Source: Symbiodinium natans (lineage: Eukaryota > Sar > Dinophyceae > Suessiales > Symbiodiniaceae). Taken from it: 38,003 nt of DNA. Positions 18,094-25,940 of this stretch are shown piece after piece. The position numbers were made by a program, and so were the translations under genes. Position 1 is the first letter of the stretch. Each line of letters starts with the position of its first letter. Below the pieces are notes generated by a model. It ran no database searches. It had not been told where the DNA came from and saw nothing but the letters and a program-made list of their open reading frames with translations. Where the stretch lies: the NCBI GenBank assembly GCA_905221605.1, contig CAJNDS010001054.1, positions 1 through 38,003 of the forward strand. The letters are read 5' to 3'.

Positions 18094-18744
18094 TTATTGT
18101 CTCCCATCTTCGTGGAAGTGCCATTCCCACGTTGTCCCATCGCACGCTTTGATCAGATGCTCATCTTTCCGAAAACCATCCATTTCAGAGACTTGACGCA
18201 TCTCATCCTCTTCTTCTGACAACTGGCGCAACCTTTCAGCCTCCATCTGTAAGATCTCCTCCTCCCCCATGGCGTATCCACCACCTAGGGAACTCACCGA
18301 GGGATCCCCTTTAATCTTGTTCAGAGGCCTCCTGGCAGCTTGCAGCACCTCTCCACTCAGATTGGTCTGAGACCCTTGGTCCACCCTTCGGCCCGAAGTT
18401 GAAGACGACGGCTGATACCCATGCTTTTGCAACACGCGTAAAACAGTCACCTCCATTTCACGGTCTATACCACCAGTAGCGTCCCAGTTCCTTTTTTCAC
18501 CAGGCTTTGGCGATACAGAAACAGCACGTCCTTCAGCTTCAGCATTGCTAACCATATCCACATTGGGATTCATACCCACATTGGGGCCTTCTGCAACCAA
18601 GGCTTCCTCCAGATGTTCTTCAGCGCCAGGCATTACCTCTTCCAGCACCGCCCTTTCACCCAGAGACTCAGCTGCACCATTTCCAGCTCCACCATTCTGA
18701 CCACCATCCGAAGAAGGCTGGAGCCATCGCTTGGGAGAAGGCAT
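18094..18744 (-). CDS. Retrotransposon CDS, segment 1: N-terminus and split WW domain
   Basis: It starts at ATG 18744 (an in-frame stop lies upstream at 18766-18768), about 70 bp inside the 5' LTR. The 216 residues are mostly low-complexity and charged. The end, TWEWHFHEDGRQ, is the first half of a WW domain, and the second half follows immediately after the TAA. Trp-to-Gly and Gly-to-second-Trp spacing match classical WW domains exactly. The stop occupies the position of the conserved first tyrosine of the YY/YF pair, one base away from TAT or TAC. WW domains bind proline-rich peptides. Either a recent nonsense change or a read-through site. Confidence 0.7.
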   Translation of the reverse strand: MPSPKRWLQPSSDGGQNGGAGNGAAESLGERAVLEEVMPGAEEHLEEALVAEGPNVGMNPNVDMVSNAEAEGRAVSVSPKPGEKRNWDATGGIDREMEVTVLRVLQKHGYQPSSSTSGRRVDQGSQTNLSGEVLQAARRPLNKIKGDPSVSSLGGGYAMGEEEILQMEAERLRQLSEEEDEMRQVSEMDGFRKDEHLIKACDGTTWEWHFHEDGRQ

Positions 18745-18797
18745 TGCTTCTTGATCCCAAAAACCTTAAGAGAACACCCAACCGCAGGGAACCTAAT

Positions 18798-18811
18798 TTG
18801 GGCTCATAACC
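18798..18811 (-). promoter_or_regulatory. Primer-binding site (half-tRNA initiator Met)
   Basis: Immediately after the 5' LTR the minus strand reads GGTTATGAGCCCAA. It is complementary to GGGCUCAUAACC, the anticodon stem-loop of eukaryotic initiator tRNA-Met (CAU anticodon included). It does not match a tRNA 3' end. Copia and Ty5 are known to prime from such cleaved half-tRNAs, with the primer site starting with the same GGTTATG. Confidence 0.85.
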
Positions 18812-19104
18812 TTCGGGGGCAACCGAAAGGGGAAAAGGAAAGAATCTCAACCCTTGGTTGCCTAAATGAACTCCCTGAACCGAAGAACACAACACAGATC
18901 CAGACAAGAGCACCCGAAGGAGGGAGGGGGATATCCTTACTAAGGTAACCAGACACCAACCCCAACCCCAAACCCCAGGGCACTGCTTTTTGCTTTGAAC
19001 AGCCGTTGTTAGTGGCCATTCTTGAGCCACAAAGGTTGCCAGGTTCATTGACCCTTTATACTTCAACAGCAACTCTTTTCCCGAATACAAACTGCAGCTC
19101 CGCA
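18812..19104 (-). repeat. 5' LTR
   Basis: 293-bp partner of 10282-10574. On the minus strand it begins TGCGGAGCTG. A TATAAA word lies at 19055-19060, about 45 bp inside the start; whether it acts as a promoter is unknown. GTGGCTCAAG at about 19021-19030 resembles the end of the dinoflagellate spliced leader. Confidence 0.92.
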
Positions 19105-19109
19105 TAGGG
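19105..19109. repeat. Target-site duplication, right copy (TAGGG)
   Basis: Matches 10277-10281 on the other side of the retrotransposon. Confidence 0.75.
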
Positions 19110-19811
19110 GTCAGGGTTCAGGGTTTAGGGCTTAGGGGTTCAGGGTTATGGTTTGGGGTTGAGGGTTTAGGAGTTTGGGGTTGGCTGAGGGTTCAAGGGC
19201 TTAGGATTGAAGGTAGGATTGTTGGGGGCTGGTGGTGGAATCCCGGATACATACCCTACACCTGTTGTGTAGAACCCAAGCCCTCAACCCTGAGGGCAGC
19301 GGGTGTTTGGGGTGTTTGGGTGCCCTTTTTTGGTGGACCTCAGGATCGCTATCGAAGGAAAAAGGACATCAGGGTCACTGTCTTCTAAAAAATCGGAAAA
19401 TTTTACACACATATATACATATATATGTATATATATATATATATTAATATTAATATTTAATACGCTACTTATTTGCCCATGGTCCTTATTTCGGCCTCGA
19501 CCCCTTCTCGAAGCCTACAGTACTGTAAACTAAGACCTCCCCCCTGCCCGAAAACTCTTACGAAGCATATTTGGAGGATGCAGGGCAGGCAATATAACCA
19601 CCCTCTAAACTGTCTAGGTAAAGTCACCCTCCCTAAGCCATTTGCTGCTAAACCTAAAAGAAGCTTAAAATCCTTAAGCAACCCGCTTAAGCACCCCCTC
19701 AACCCTGCAAAATGGTCTTACAAACAGAACGCGCGCGTGCAATAAGAAAACAATAACACCCAAAACGCCCCCAAAACCCCTAAGCCCCTAAACCCGAAAG
19801 AACCGCCCCTC
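19110..19811. other. Degenerate G-rich repeats and AT microsatellite, no gene recognised
   Basis: The broken telomere-like tract continues to about 19230, followed by sequence with no convincing exon and an AT microsatellite at 19412-19461. Confidence 0.5.
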
Positions 19812-19872
19812 CCCTTTCTCAGCATCGGGCCAGGTCCCGGTGTTGCTTCGGGGGCTTCGACCCGCAGCTCCT
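19812..19872 (-). CDS. Exon-like fragment, unknown protein
   Basis: The minus strand reads KELRVEAPEATPGPGPMLR in a GC-rich island. Short; family unknown. Confidence 0.3.
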
Positions 19873-20138
19873 TTAGGATTTTATGAAGTGTGAGTATGCA
19901 TCAAACAGGAGAAGGGAGAAGGGCCCGTATTTCAGGGAAAGGGTTTAGGGTTGGGTACTGCTAGAAATCCCCCGAATTACTGGTGACTCTGACGACAGCT
20001 CCGGCCTCCCAAGGTACACCCAAAACACACCCTGAAAAGGTCCCGATCGTAGCATCAGATTCTCCGGGTTGAGGCAAGGGGTTGGGGCTTTAGGTCGAAT
20101 GCCGGCGGCTTGACCGCAAGTGTGGCGCACCTACTTAC

Positions 20139-20167
20139 CCCTGCCTCCGGAGTCAAAGACCTCTGCC
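20139..20167 (-). CDS. Possible microexon
   Basis: On the minus strand 29 bp lie between TTTGCTGCAG and GTAAGTAGG, both strong splice consensus, encoding roughly AEVFDSGGR in one frame. Too short to be sure. Confidence 0.3.
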
Positions 20168-20261
20168 CTGCAGCAAACCGTAAGATGGCTCCATTTCTGA
20201 GGATGCCTTGCTCGAAAGAGCCCAGGAGCCCATTTCCAACCCTAAACCCAAAACCCTAAAC

Positions 20262-20458
20262 CCTGGGACCTTTCGTCGTTCCCCAGGGGCCTGAACCTCA
20301 AGCCAGAGCTCCAGCCAAGCCGGGGTCACGTAGCAAGATTCAGCCCCCAAGCCCGCAGATCGGAACGCTAAAGGCATGTGCTCAGGTGCTTCGCTGCCAG
20401 AAGCGGGCCCTCTGTGAATACGTGCATGAGCATGAGCTTCCCCAAAGGTCCAGGGTGG
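20262..20458 (-). CDS. Exon, unknown protein
   Basis: About 65 codons open on the minus strand, including HRGPASGSEAPEHMPLAFRS and ESCYVTPAWLELWLEVQAPG, ending near GAAAG|GTCCCA as a possible donor. The composition is clearly protein-like and the island sits between CCCTAAA-type repeats. Family not recognised. Confidence 0.45.
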
Positions 20459-20611
20459 AGGGTTGGAGGGTTGGATTCCAGGTGAACATCCGAAAGGGGT
20501 TACATAGGGCTCACTCACCTGAAGGCCTGAACCCAGCCTAATTTAAAAGGAAGCTTGTCATTATGGGGTCCATGGAGTTTCAGGGGTCTGAAAGCCCGAC
20601 ATCCTAAACCC

Positions 20612-20692
20612 TCAAACCCTGTTGCGGTTGCAGGATGTCCTCTGGCGAGGGAAGCTGTGTCTCTCGGCCCAAGCCTCACACTGGGAGCCAAA
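20612..20692 (-). CDS. Exon-like fragment, unknown protein
   Basis: The minus strand reads SQCEAWAERHSFPRQRTSCN in one frame; another frame is also open. Weak. Confidence 0.25.
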   Translation of the reverse strand, partial: FGSQCEAWAERHSFPRQRTSCNRNRV

Positions 20693-21261
20693 TACCCCTT
20701 AACCCTGCACAGGGGTTTCGGGTTTAGGGAAGCAATATTTTCATTCATCTTCTTGCAAGCGCGAGTTGTTGGACTTTCGGGGTACAGGCGAGGGCTCGGA
20801 GCTTCAGTTTGTGCAGAAGCGCATCGCAGAGGTACAGGCGGAGGGGGGGGGCATGTGATGCGCTCTGCAATATTACTGTTTGGACCTAGACCGCCCAGTG
20901 GAAACACTTCGGTAGCACCCACGATGAGCCTGGCAGCGAGACCTCCCTCTTTTTCAGTATTCCAGTGCCCGGACGGGAGCCTATGTTAAGCGGCCGAGCC
21001 TCGACCCGAAAATGAAAAAAAGCCAGGTTTGGGTGGCGGCGGGCAGTCGGGCAATAGCTGCACGTCGCATGTTGCGAAGCCTTCGAATCTCCATTCGAAA
21101 GCCCTCAACTCCCTAAGGCCATCCGAGAAAACCCCTCACCCGCCCCAAACCCCCAAAGGCCCAAAAGCCCCAAGAGCTCCAAAAGCTCCAGAAAGCCCCA
21201 AAAGCCCCAAAAGCCCCTAAACCTTAAACCTTAAACCCTAAACCCTAAACCCTAAACCCTT

Positions 21262-21363
21262 ACAAACAAGCACGCCGCGCCTTCCAGCATGGGGCTCTCG
21301 GGCTCGGCAGCAGGCTCTGATGCCTTGGAGTCCGCCAGAGCCTCGAGCTCCTTCCCAGACATG
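21262..21363 (-). CDS. Exon-like fragment, acidic/Ala-rich
   Basis: The minus strand reads MSGKELEALADSKASEPAAE and then PESPMLEGAACL, bounded by a CCCTAAA array on the low side. Helical start followed by a Pro/Glu-rich part. May be a linker exon of the coiled-coil islands upstream on the same strand. Confidence 0.4.
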
Positions 21364-21877
21364 TTTATGTTTGAGGGAGCGGGAGGGGGGGTTGGGGTTT
21401 AGGGTTCAGGGTTCAGGGGTTTAGGGCTTAAGGCTTTTTAAAGTTTAGGGGATTAATTAAGGCTAGGGTGTTCGAATTCAGGAATTGGGGTGTACGGTTG
21501 GGCTAACCCTTGCCTCCCTCCTCCGGCCAATCTACAAGGCCCAGAAACTGTGCGCCGGTCTGCGGGGGGCTTGAAGGCTTAGGCTTTGGGATCAGGGCAT
21601 CATGGTTGAGGGGTGGAGCGGGTTGTCTGAGATCTCGAGCGCTTTTGAAGGGATCCTTCTGCAAGGAGATAGGCATATCTTAGGGCGCAAGGTGCAGGAC
21701 CCAGGATTTAGGACTCGTGATTATAATCACTTCTTCTCTCTGCTGCTGTGATGCACATGGATTTGCAATCCAGGCCCTAGACCCTAAACCCTAAACCAAA
21801 ATCCCTAAAACCCCAAGCCCGAACCCAAAAAAAAACCTCAAATCAAACCCTCAACCCTAACCCTGAACCCTGGGATT

Positions 21878-21993
21878 GTCGGGGGCCCTGGAGCGCCTTC
21901 ATGTGCCACTTCTCATCGCTGCCCTTGTCGGTGTTCAGACTCACGAGCTGCGCGGAGACCTGGGGTCCGAGGCGGAGTTTCAGGATTTTAATG
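21878..21993 (-). CDS. Exon-like fragment, helical
   Basis: The minus strand reads ILKLRLGPQVSAQLVSLNTD and then KGSDEKWHMKALQGP. Heptad-like hydrophobic spacing suggests coiled coil. Similar in character to the islands at 23050-23180 and 25812-25940. Confidence 0.42.
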
Positions 21994-22049
21994 GCTTGTT
22001 TAAGCTCATTTTTTGAAAGGGTTTTGAGGTTTGCTTTAGACTTTTTTTG

Positions 22050-22140
22050 GGGATTATGGCATTGGAACAGAGCGTAAACATTGCTCGAGAAAATGCCCAT
22101 GCCGTGGTGGAACCTCTCCACTGGCACTCTTTCAGGGTGA
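22050..22140 (-). CDS. Possible exon island, frame ambiguous
   Basis: The minus strand reads VPVERFHHGMGIFSSNVYAL and then FQCHN in one frame; a second minus frame is also open. Weak candidate. Confidence 0.28.
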
Positions 22141-22252
22141 TGAGTCGATTGGATCTCGTGTCACAGCAAGAGCCGAGAAGGTTGACATCAACAACATTCG
22201 TCGCGAGCTTCAGAAACTAGTTCTCAAGAAACCAAGCCAGACTCCCCCTAAC

Positions 22253-22304
22253 ACCTAAACCCTAAACCCTAAACCCTAAACCCTAAACCCTAAACCCTAA
22301 ACCC
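22253..22304. repeat. CCCTAAA array
   Basis: Seven perfect CCCTAAA units in tandem. Confidence 0.95.
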
Positions 22305-22542
22305 CGAGCTCCGGACTTGGCCCAGAAGAGCCTGGGAAGGGATCTTGGGCGCCGAGTGCTGGTCTTAGCTCAGAGTACAGCCTACATGGGTTTGGTTTAG
22401 GGTTTTCAGGCTTATGGTTTAGGGTTTAGGGTTTTGGGTTGCGCAAAACCCTACAACCATAAAAACCTAAGCCCTGAAGCTCCCCGGAGCCCGAGGGCCT
22501 TGCGCCATAGGGTTTTCGGCTTAGGGTTTGTGAGGCAGTAGA

Positions 22543-22659
22543 GAAGCTCAGTAGCCCAGTAGCCATATTGTCATAAGGGCACCTCTTTTTTGGGTTGGTT
22601 ACTTTAAAAGGGAAATTTGAACCCCAAAAAAGGGAGAAGGGTACCACTGGGCTACCAAG
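22543..22659. mobile_element. Introner-family element, copy 1
   Basis: On the minus strand it begins CTTGGTAGCCCAGTGGTACC and ends in a related inverted sequence (TACTGGGCTACTGAGCTTC). It matches 32884-32995 along its length (shared words TTTCCCTTTT, AAAAAAG.GGTGCCCT, CAATATGG). The distal end has lost the final CCAAG. No exon halves are evident at its borders, so here it looks like a plain insertion. Confidence 0.75.
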
Positions 22660-22799
22660 GAAGCTACTTTGGGCTGCCCTGTCGATATGGACGGCAATTC
22701 GTTAGGGTCGGGGTTTAGGGCTACGAAGGGTTTCGGAAGGCAGCCCGATCGCTGAATACTAAGGACGCCCTTACTTCGCAACATACCATCCAGAGTCGC

Positions 22800-22894
22800 T
22801 AAACCCTAAACCCTAAACCCTACACCTAAACCCTAAACCCTAAACCCTAAACCCTAAACCCTAAACCCTAAACCCTAAACCCTAAACCCTAAAC
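22800..22894. repeat. CCCTAAA array (longest perfect tract)
   Basis: About thirteen tandem CCCTAAA units with a single interruption (CCCTACAC), C-rich on the plus strand. Confidence 0.95.
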
Positions 22895-22965
22895 AAGATT
22901 GATGGTCTGTTCCTACAAAGACAGGCCTGAGCCTTGCTGATGCACCGAGATACTCTAAATCAGAG

Positions 22966-23027
22966 TTGTAAGTATAGTTACCATGCTTATAACTTATATC
23001 CCTACTTCTAACCACCCCTGAACCTCC
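22966..23027. repeat. Half copy of the 9380-9497 palindromic element
   Basis: TAAGTATAGTTACCATGCTTATAA and the following CCCTACTT...CCACCCCTGAACCTCC align with the centre and right arm of 9380-9497, with about 15% differences. The left arm is missing. Confidence 0.65.
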
Positions 23028-23049
23028 GAGCAAACCTCCCAAAAACCCG

Positions 23050-23180
23050 GAACCGCGCCTCAACCTTGGCGCTGACGACAGTCTGGGTGGAGATCTGCAC
23101 TGCCAGCGCATCCAACTTGCCACTCAAGCCCGACTGCGCGGTAATCTGGGAGGCTATGGCGTCGACCTTCGGCTTGGAGG
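23050..23180 (-). CDS. Exon, coiled-coil-like repeat protein
   Basis: The minus strand reads VDAIASQITAQSGLSGKLDA and then LAVQISTQTVVSAKVEARF. The two halves resemble each other (DA-A-SQITAQ and DALAVQISTQ), indicating an internal repeat of about 17 residues with heptad spacing. The same vocabulary (L-K-D, VTQSAA) recurs in the exon at 25812-25940, so both probably belong to one minus-strand gene encoding a long helical protein. Confidence 0.5.
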
Positions 23181-23463
23181 GCTTTGGGGTTTAGGGCGTA
23201 GATTCTTGTGTAGGGTTGTGGAGGCCCAGTGTAGGCTGTGTGCCTTCAACCCCCGCCCCGGGTGGAGTTTTTTTTTGGGTCTTTTTTTTTTTTTTTGGGC
23301 ATTTTTTTTTTGGTCGATTTCCTTGGTTTTCTCTAGGAAAAACCCTACTTTCCTTACATTTTGGACGGATTTTCTGTCATTTCCCTGAGGTTTTCGTTGG
23401 TTTTTCATAGGGAAAAACCTATTTTTTTACATTTTGGACGGATTTCCTGTAATTTCCCCTTAG

Positions 23464-25295
23464 GTTGAAGCACGCTCTGCACGGCTTAAAAAAAGCGGGG
23501 GGGTTGGGGGGGGCGCAGCCCCCCCATTTGCAAACACAATGCACACACGATGTTTTTCAACTAGTTTCTTGGGCTTTGAAGCACGCTTGGTACAGCTTAA
23601 AAGAAGCGGGGGGGTTGGGGGGGGCGCAGCCCCCCCCATTTGCAATGCTCACACGATGTTTTTCAACTAGTTTCTTGGGTTGGGAAGCACGCTTGGTACG
23701 GCTTAAAAGAAGCAGGGGGGGTTGGGGGGGGGCGCAGCCACCCCCCATTTGCAAACACCCTGCTCACATGATGGGTGTCAACAAGTTTCTTGGGCTTTGA
23801 AGCGCGCTCTGCACGGCTTAAAAAACAAAAAAAAGCGGGGGGGTTGGGGGGGGCGCAGCCCCCCCCATTTGCAAACACAATGCTCACACGATGCTTTTCA
23901 ACTAGTTTCTTGGGCTTTGAAGCACGCTTGGTACGACTTAAAAGAAGCGGGGGGGGGGTTGGGGGAAAACACAGCCCCCCCCCCATTTGCAAACACCCTG
24001 CTCACATGACGGGTGTCAACAAGTTTCTTGGGCTTTGAAGCACGCTCTGCACGGCTTGAAAAAAACGAGGTTTTCGTTCGTTTTTCCTAAGGAAACCCTC
24101 TTCTGATTACATTTTGGACGGATTTCGTCAAACGTCAAAGCGTACGTTGCTTTTCCTTAGTTTGTCCTAGGGAAAACCCTATTTGGTTCGTTTTCTTGGT
24201 TTCTATCATTCCCTCTATATTTTCATCGGATTCATACTTTTTTTTCAACTAGTTTCTCGGGCTTTGAAGCACGCTTGGTACGGCTTAACAGAAGCGGGGG
24301 GGGGGTTGGGGGGGCGCAGCCCCCCCCCCCCATTTGCAAACACCCTGCTCACATGATGGGTGTCAACAAATTTCTTGGGCTTTGAAGCACGCTCTGCACG
24401 GCTTAAAAAAAGCGGGGGGGTTGGGGGGGGCGCAGCCCCCCCCCATTTGCAAACACAATGCACACACGATGTTTTTCAACTAGTTTCTTGGGCTTTGAAG
24501 CACGCTTGGTACAGCTTAAAAGAAGCGGGGGGGTTGGGGGGGGCGCAGCCCCCCCCATTTGCAATGCTCACACGATGTTTTTCAACTAGTTTCTTGGGTT
24601 GGGAAGCACGCTTGGTACGGCTTAAAAGAAGCGGGGGGGGTTGGGGGGGGTCGCAGCCCCCCCCATTTGCAAACACCCTGCTCACATGATGGGTGTCAAC
24701 AAGTTTCTTGGGCTTTGAAGCGCGCTCTGCACGGCTTAAAAAAAGCGGGGGGGTTGGGGGGGGCGCAGCCCCCCCCATTTGCAAACACAATGCTCACACG
24801 ATGTTTTTCAACTAGTTTCTTGGGCTTTGAAGCACGCTTGGTACGGCTTAAAAGAAGCGGTGGGGGGTTGGGGGGGGGCGCAGCCCCCCCCCATTTGCAA
24901 ACACCATGCTCACATGATGGGTGTCAACAAGTTTCTTGGGCTTTGAAGCACGCTCTGCACAGCTTAAAAAAAGCGGGGGGCGCCAGCCCCCCCCCCAATT
25001 TGCAAACACAATGCTCACACGATGTTTTTCCACTAGTTTCTTGGGCTTTGAAGCACGCTTGGTACGGCTTAAAAGAAGCGGGGGGTTGGGGGGGGTGCAG
25101 CCCCCCCCACCATTTGCAAACACCCTGCTCACATGATGGGTGTCAACAAGTTTCTTGGGCTTTGAAGCACGCACGCTCTGCACGGCTTAAAAAAAAAACA
25201 AAAAAAGCGGGGGGGTTGGGGGGGGCGCAGCCCCCCCCATTTGCAAACACAATGCTCACACGATGTTTTTCAACTAGTTTCTTGGGCTTCGAAGC
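23464..25295. repeat. 105-120-bp satellite with dimeric higher-order structure
   Basis: Sixteen full or partial units, each with TTTCTTGGGCTTTGAAGCACGC, then a GCTTAAAA.AAGC word, a G-run of seven or more, TTGGGGGG, GCGCAG, a C-run of seven or more, then ATTTGCAAACAC. Two subtypes alternate: A (CTCTGCACGG; CACAATGCTCACACGATGTTTTTCAACTAG) and B (CTTGGTACGG; CACCCTGCTCACATGATGGGTGTCAACAAG). A unique 190-bp segment (24060-24250), related to the flanking inverted ends, interrupts the array. The A-B-B'-A order at 23464-23800 recurs at 24381-24717. Open frames crossing the array are artefacts. Confidence 0.92.
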
Positions 25296-25296
25296 A

Positions 25297-25463
25297 CGCT
25301 TCCTTTCTTCCTTCCTTGCTTCCTTCCTTTCTTCCTTCCTTTCTTCCTTCCTTGTTTCCTTCCTTTCTTCCTTCCCTCCTTTCTTCCTTCCTTCCTTCCT
25401 TCCTTCCTTGTTTTCTTCCTTTCTTTCATCCTTCCTTCCTTCCTTTCTTTCCTTCTTTCCTTC
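25297..25463. repeat. CTTCC/CTTT pyrimidine microsatellite
   Basis: About 165 bp of C/T only on the plus strand (CCTT, CTTTC, CCTTG variants), directly joined to a truncated satellite unit. A mirror-rich pyrimidine tract that could form triplex DNA. Confidence 0.92.
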
Positions 25464-25755
25464 TAAAACGTACCAGAAATAACGCTTTCCTATGAAACCA
25501 CAGAGAAATTACTGTTTTTCGTACCAAAAACCACGAAAATGCATCAAATCCTTTAAAAATATGGAGGGAATGGTGGTTTTCTTAGGAAAAACCAAGAAAA
25601 TCGACCAAAAAAAAAAAAAAAGGCCAAAAAAAAAAAAAAAAGACCCAAAAAAATAGGCCCTCCCCCCGCCCCCCCCCGTCCCTCCCTTTGGAAGCCCCAA
25701 AGCCCTAGAACAAGCTAACCCTTAAATCCATGCAGCCCCGCAACCCTGAAAACAC

Positions 25756-25812
25756 CCTAACCCTAAACCCTAAACCCTAAACCCTAACCCCTAAACCCTA
25801 AACCCTAAAAAC
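25756..25812. repeat. CCCTAAA array
   Basis: Seven or eight CCCTAAA units, C-rich orientation, bordering the exon-like island at 25812-25940. Confidence 0.95.
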
Positions 25813-25940
25813 CGACCCCCTCAGTGGCTTCGGGCCTTTCCGCTGATGGCCGGCACAGCGGCGCTCTGTGTGACCAGGACACTCACCTTGTCGTGGAGGT
25901 CGGCCTTCAGCTGGCTGTCGCATTCGGGATCCCCTTGTTT
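25812..25940 (-). CDS. Exon, coiled-coil-like protein
   Basis: The minus strand reads DPECDSQLKADLHDKVSVLV and then TQSAAVPAISGKARS with no stop, flanked by TTTAGGG repeats on the high side and CCCTAAA on the low side: an exon between two telomere-like tracts of opposite orientation. An internal GTGAGT after DLHDK could act as an alternative donor. Character similar to 23050-23180. Confidence 0.48.

Larger units (their letters stand above)
10282..19104 (-). mobile_element. LTR retrotransposon with non-gag-pol cargo
   Basis: A structurally complete 8,823-bp LTR element read on the minus strand: 5' LTR 18812-19104, primer-binding site 18798-18811, coding region 18744-10949, polypurine tract 10575-10582, 3' LTR 10282-10574. 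A 5-bp direct repeat TAGGG flanks it. The 5-bp duplication and the half-tRNA-Met primer site are Ty1/copia-like (known for Drosophila copia and yeast Ty5). The LTRs differ at about three sites, so the insertion is young. None of the protease, reverse transcriptase, RNase H or integrase signatures was found, so it must be mobilised in trans. The coding region holds WW, S1 and CCCH domains. Whether that cargo is captured host sequence or a gag-like nucleoprotein is unknown. Confidence 0.88.
23262..25690. mobile_element. Foldback-like element enclosing a G-rich satellite
   Basis: The left flank (about 23262-23460) and right flank (about 25490-25690) are diverged inverted copies. On the left, GGGTC, poly-T, GGGC, poly-T, GGTCGATTTCCTTGG, then AGGAAAAACC; on the right the complement in reverse order, ending AGACCC, AAA, TAGGCCC. 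Between them lie about 16 satellite units and a CTTCC microsatellite. No transposase is present. Foldback DNA transposons have long internally repetitive inverted ends of this sort. No target duplication could be identified. Confidence 0.6.

Noticed and set aside
16528-18150. Plus-strand open frames of 140-270 codons opposite the retrotransposon coding region
   Set aside because: Composition is Ser/His/Pro/Arg-rich and anti-sense to a frame with clear domains; they are shadows.
18798-18811. tRNA gene because of the initiator-Met anticodon-loop sequence
   Set aside because: Only about 14 bp match and no acceptor, D or T arms are present; position after the LTR identifies it as a primer site.
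22137-22245. Plus-strand exon reading AEKVDINNIRRELQKLVLKK
   Set aside because: Attractive peptide, but two minus-strand readings over the same stretch are also partly open and splice signals do not decide it.
22800-22894. True telomere or chromosome end
   Set aside because: Arrays are short, internal, present in both orientations and flanked by unique sequence.
23464-25295. CRISPR array
   Set aside because: Units are over 100 bp and nearly identical throughout, with no unique spacers or cas genes; this is satellite DNA in a eukaryotic context.
24559-25482. 307-codon plus-strand open frame
   Set aside because: It runs through the G/C-rich satellite and the CTTCC microsatellite; the peptide is just the repeat translated (SWALKHAWYGLKEAGG units, then SFLPS runs).
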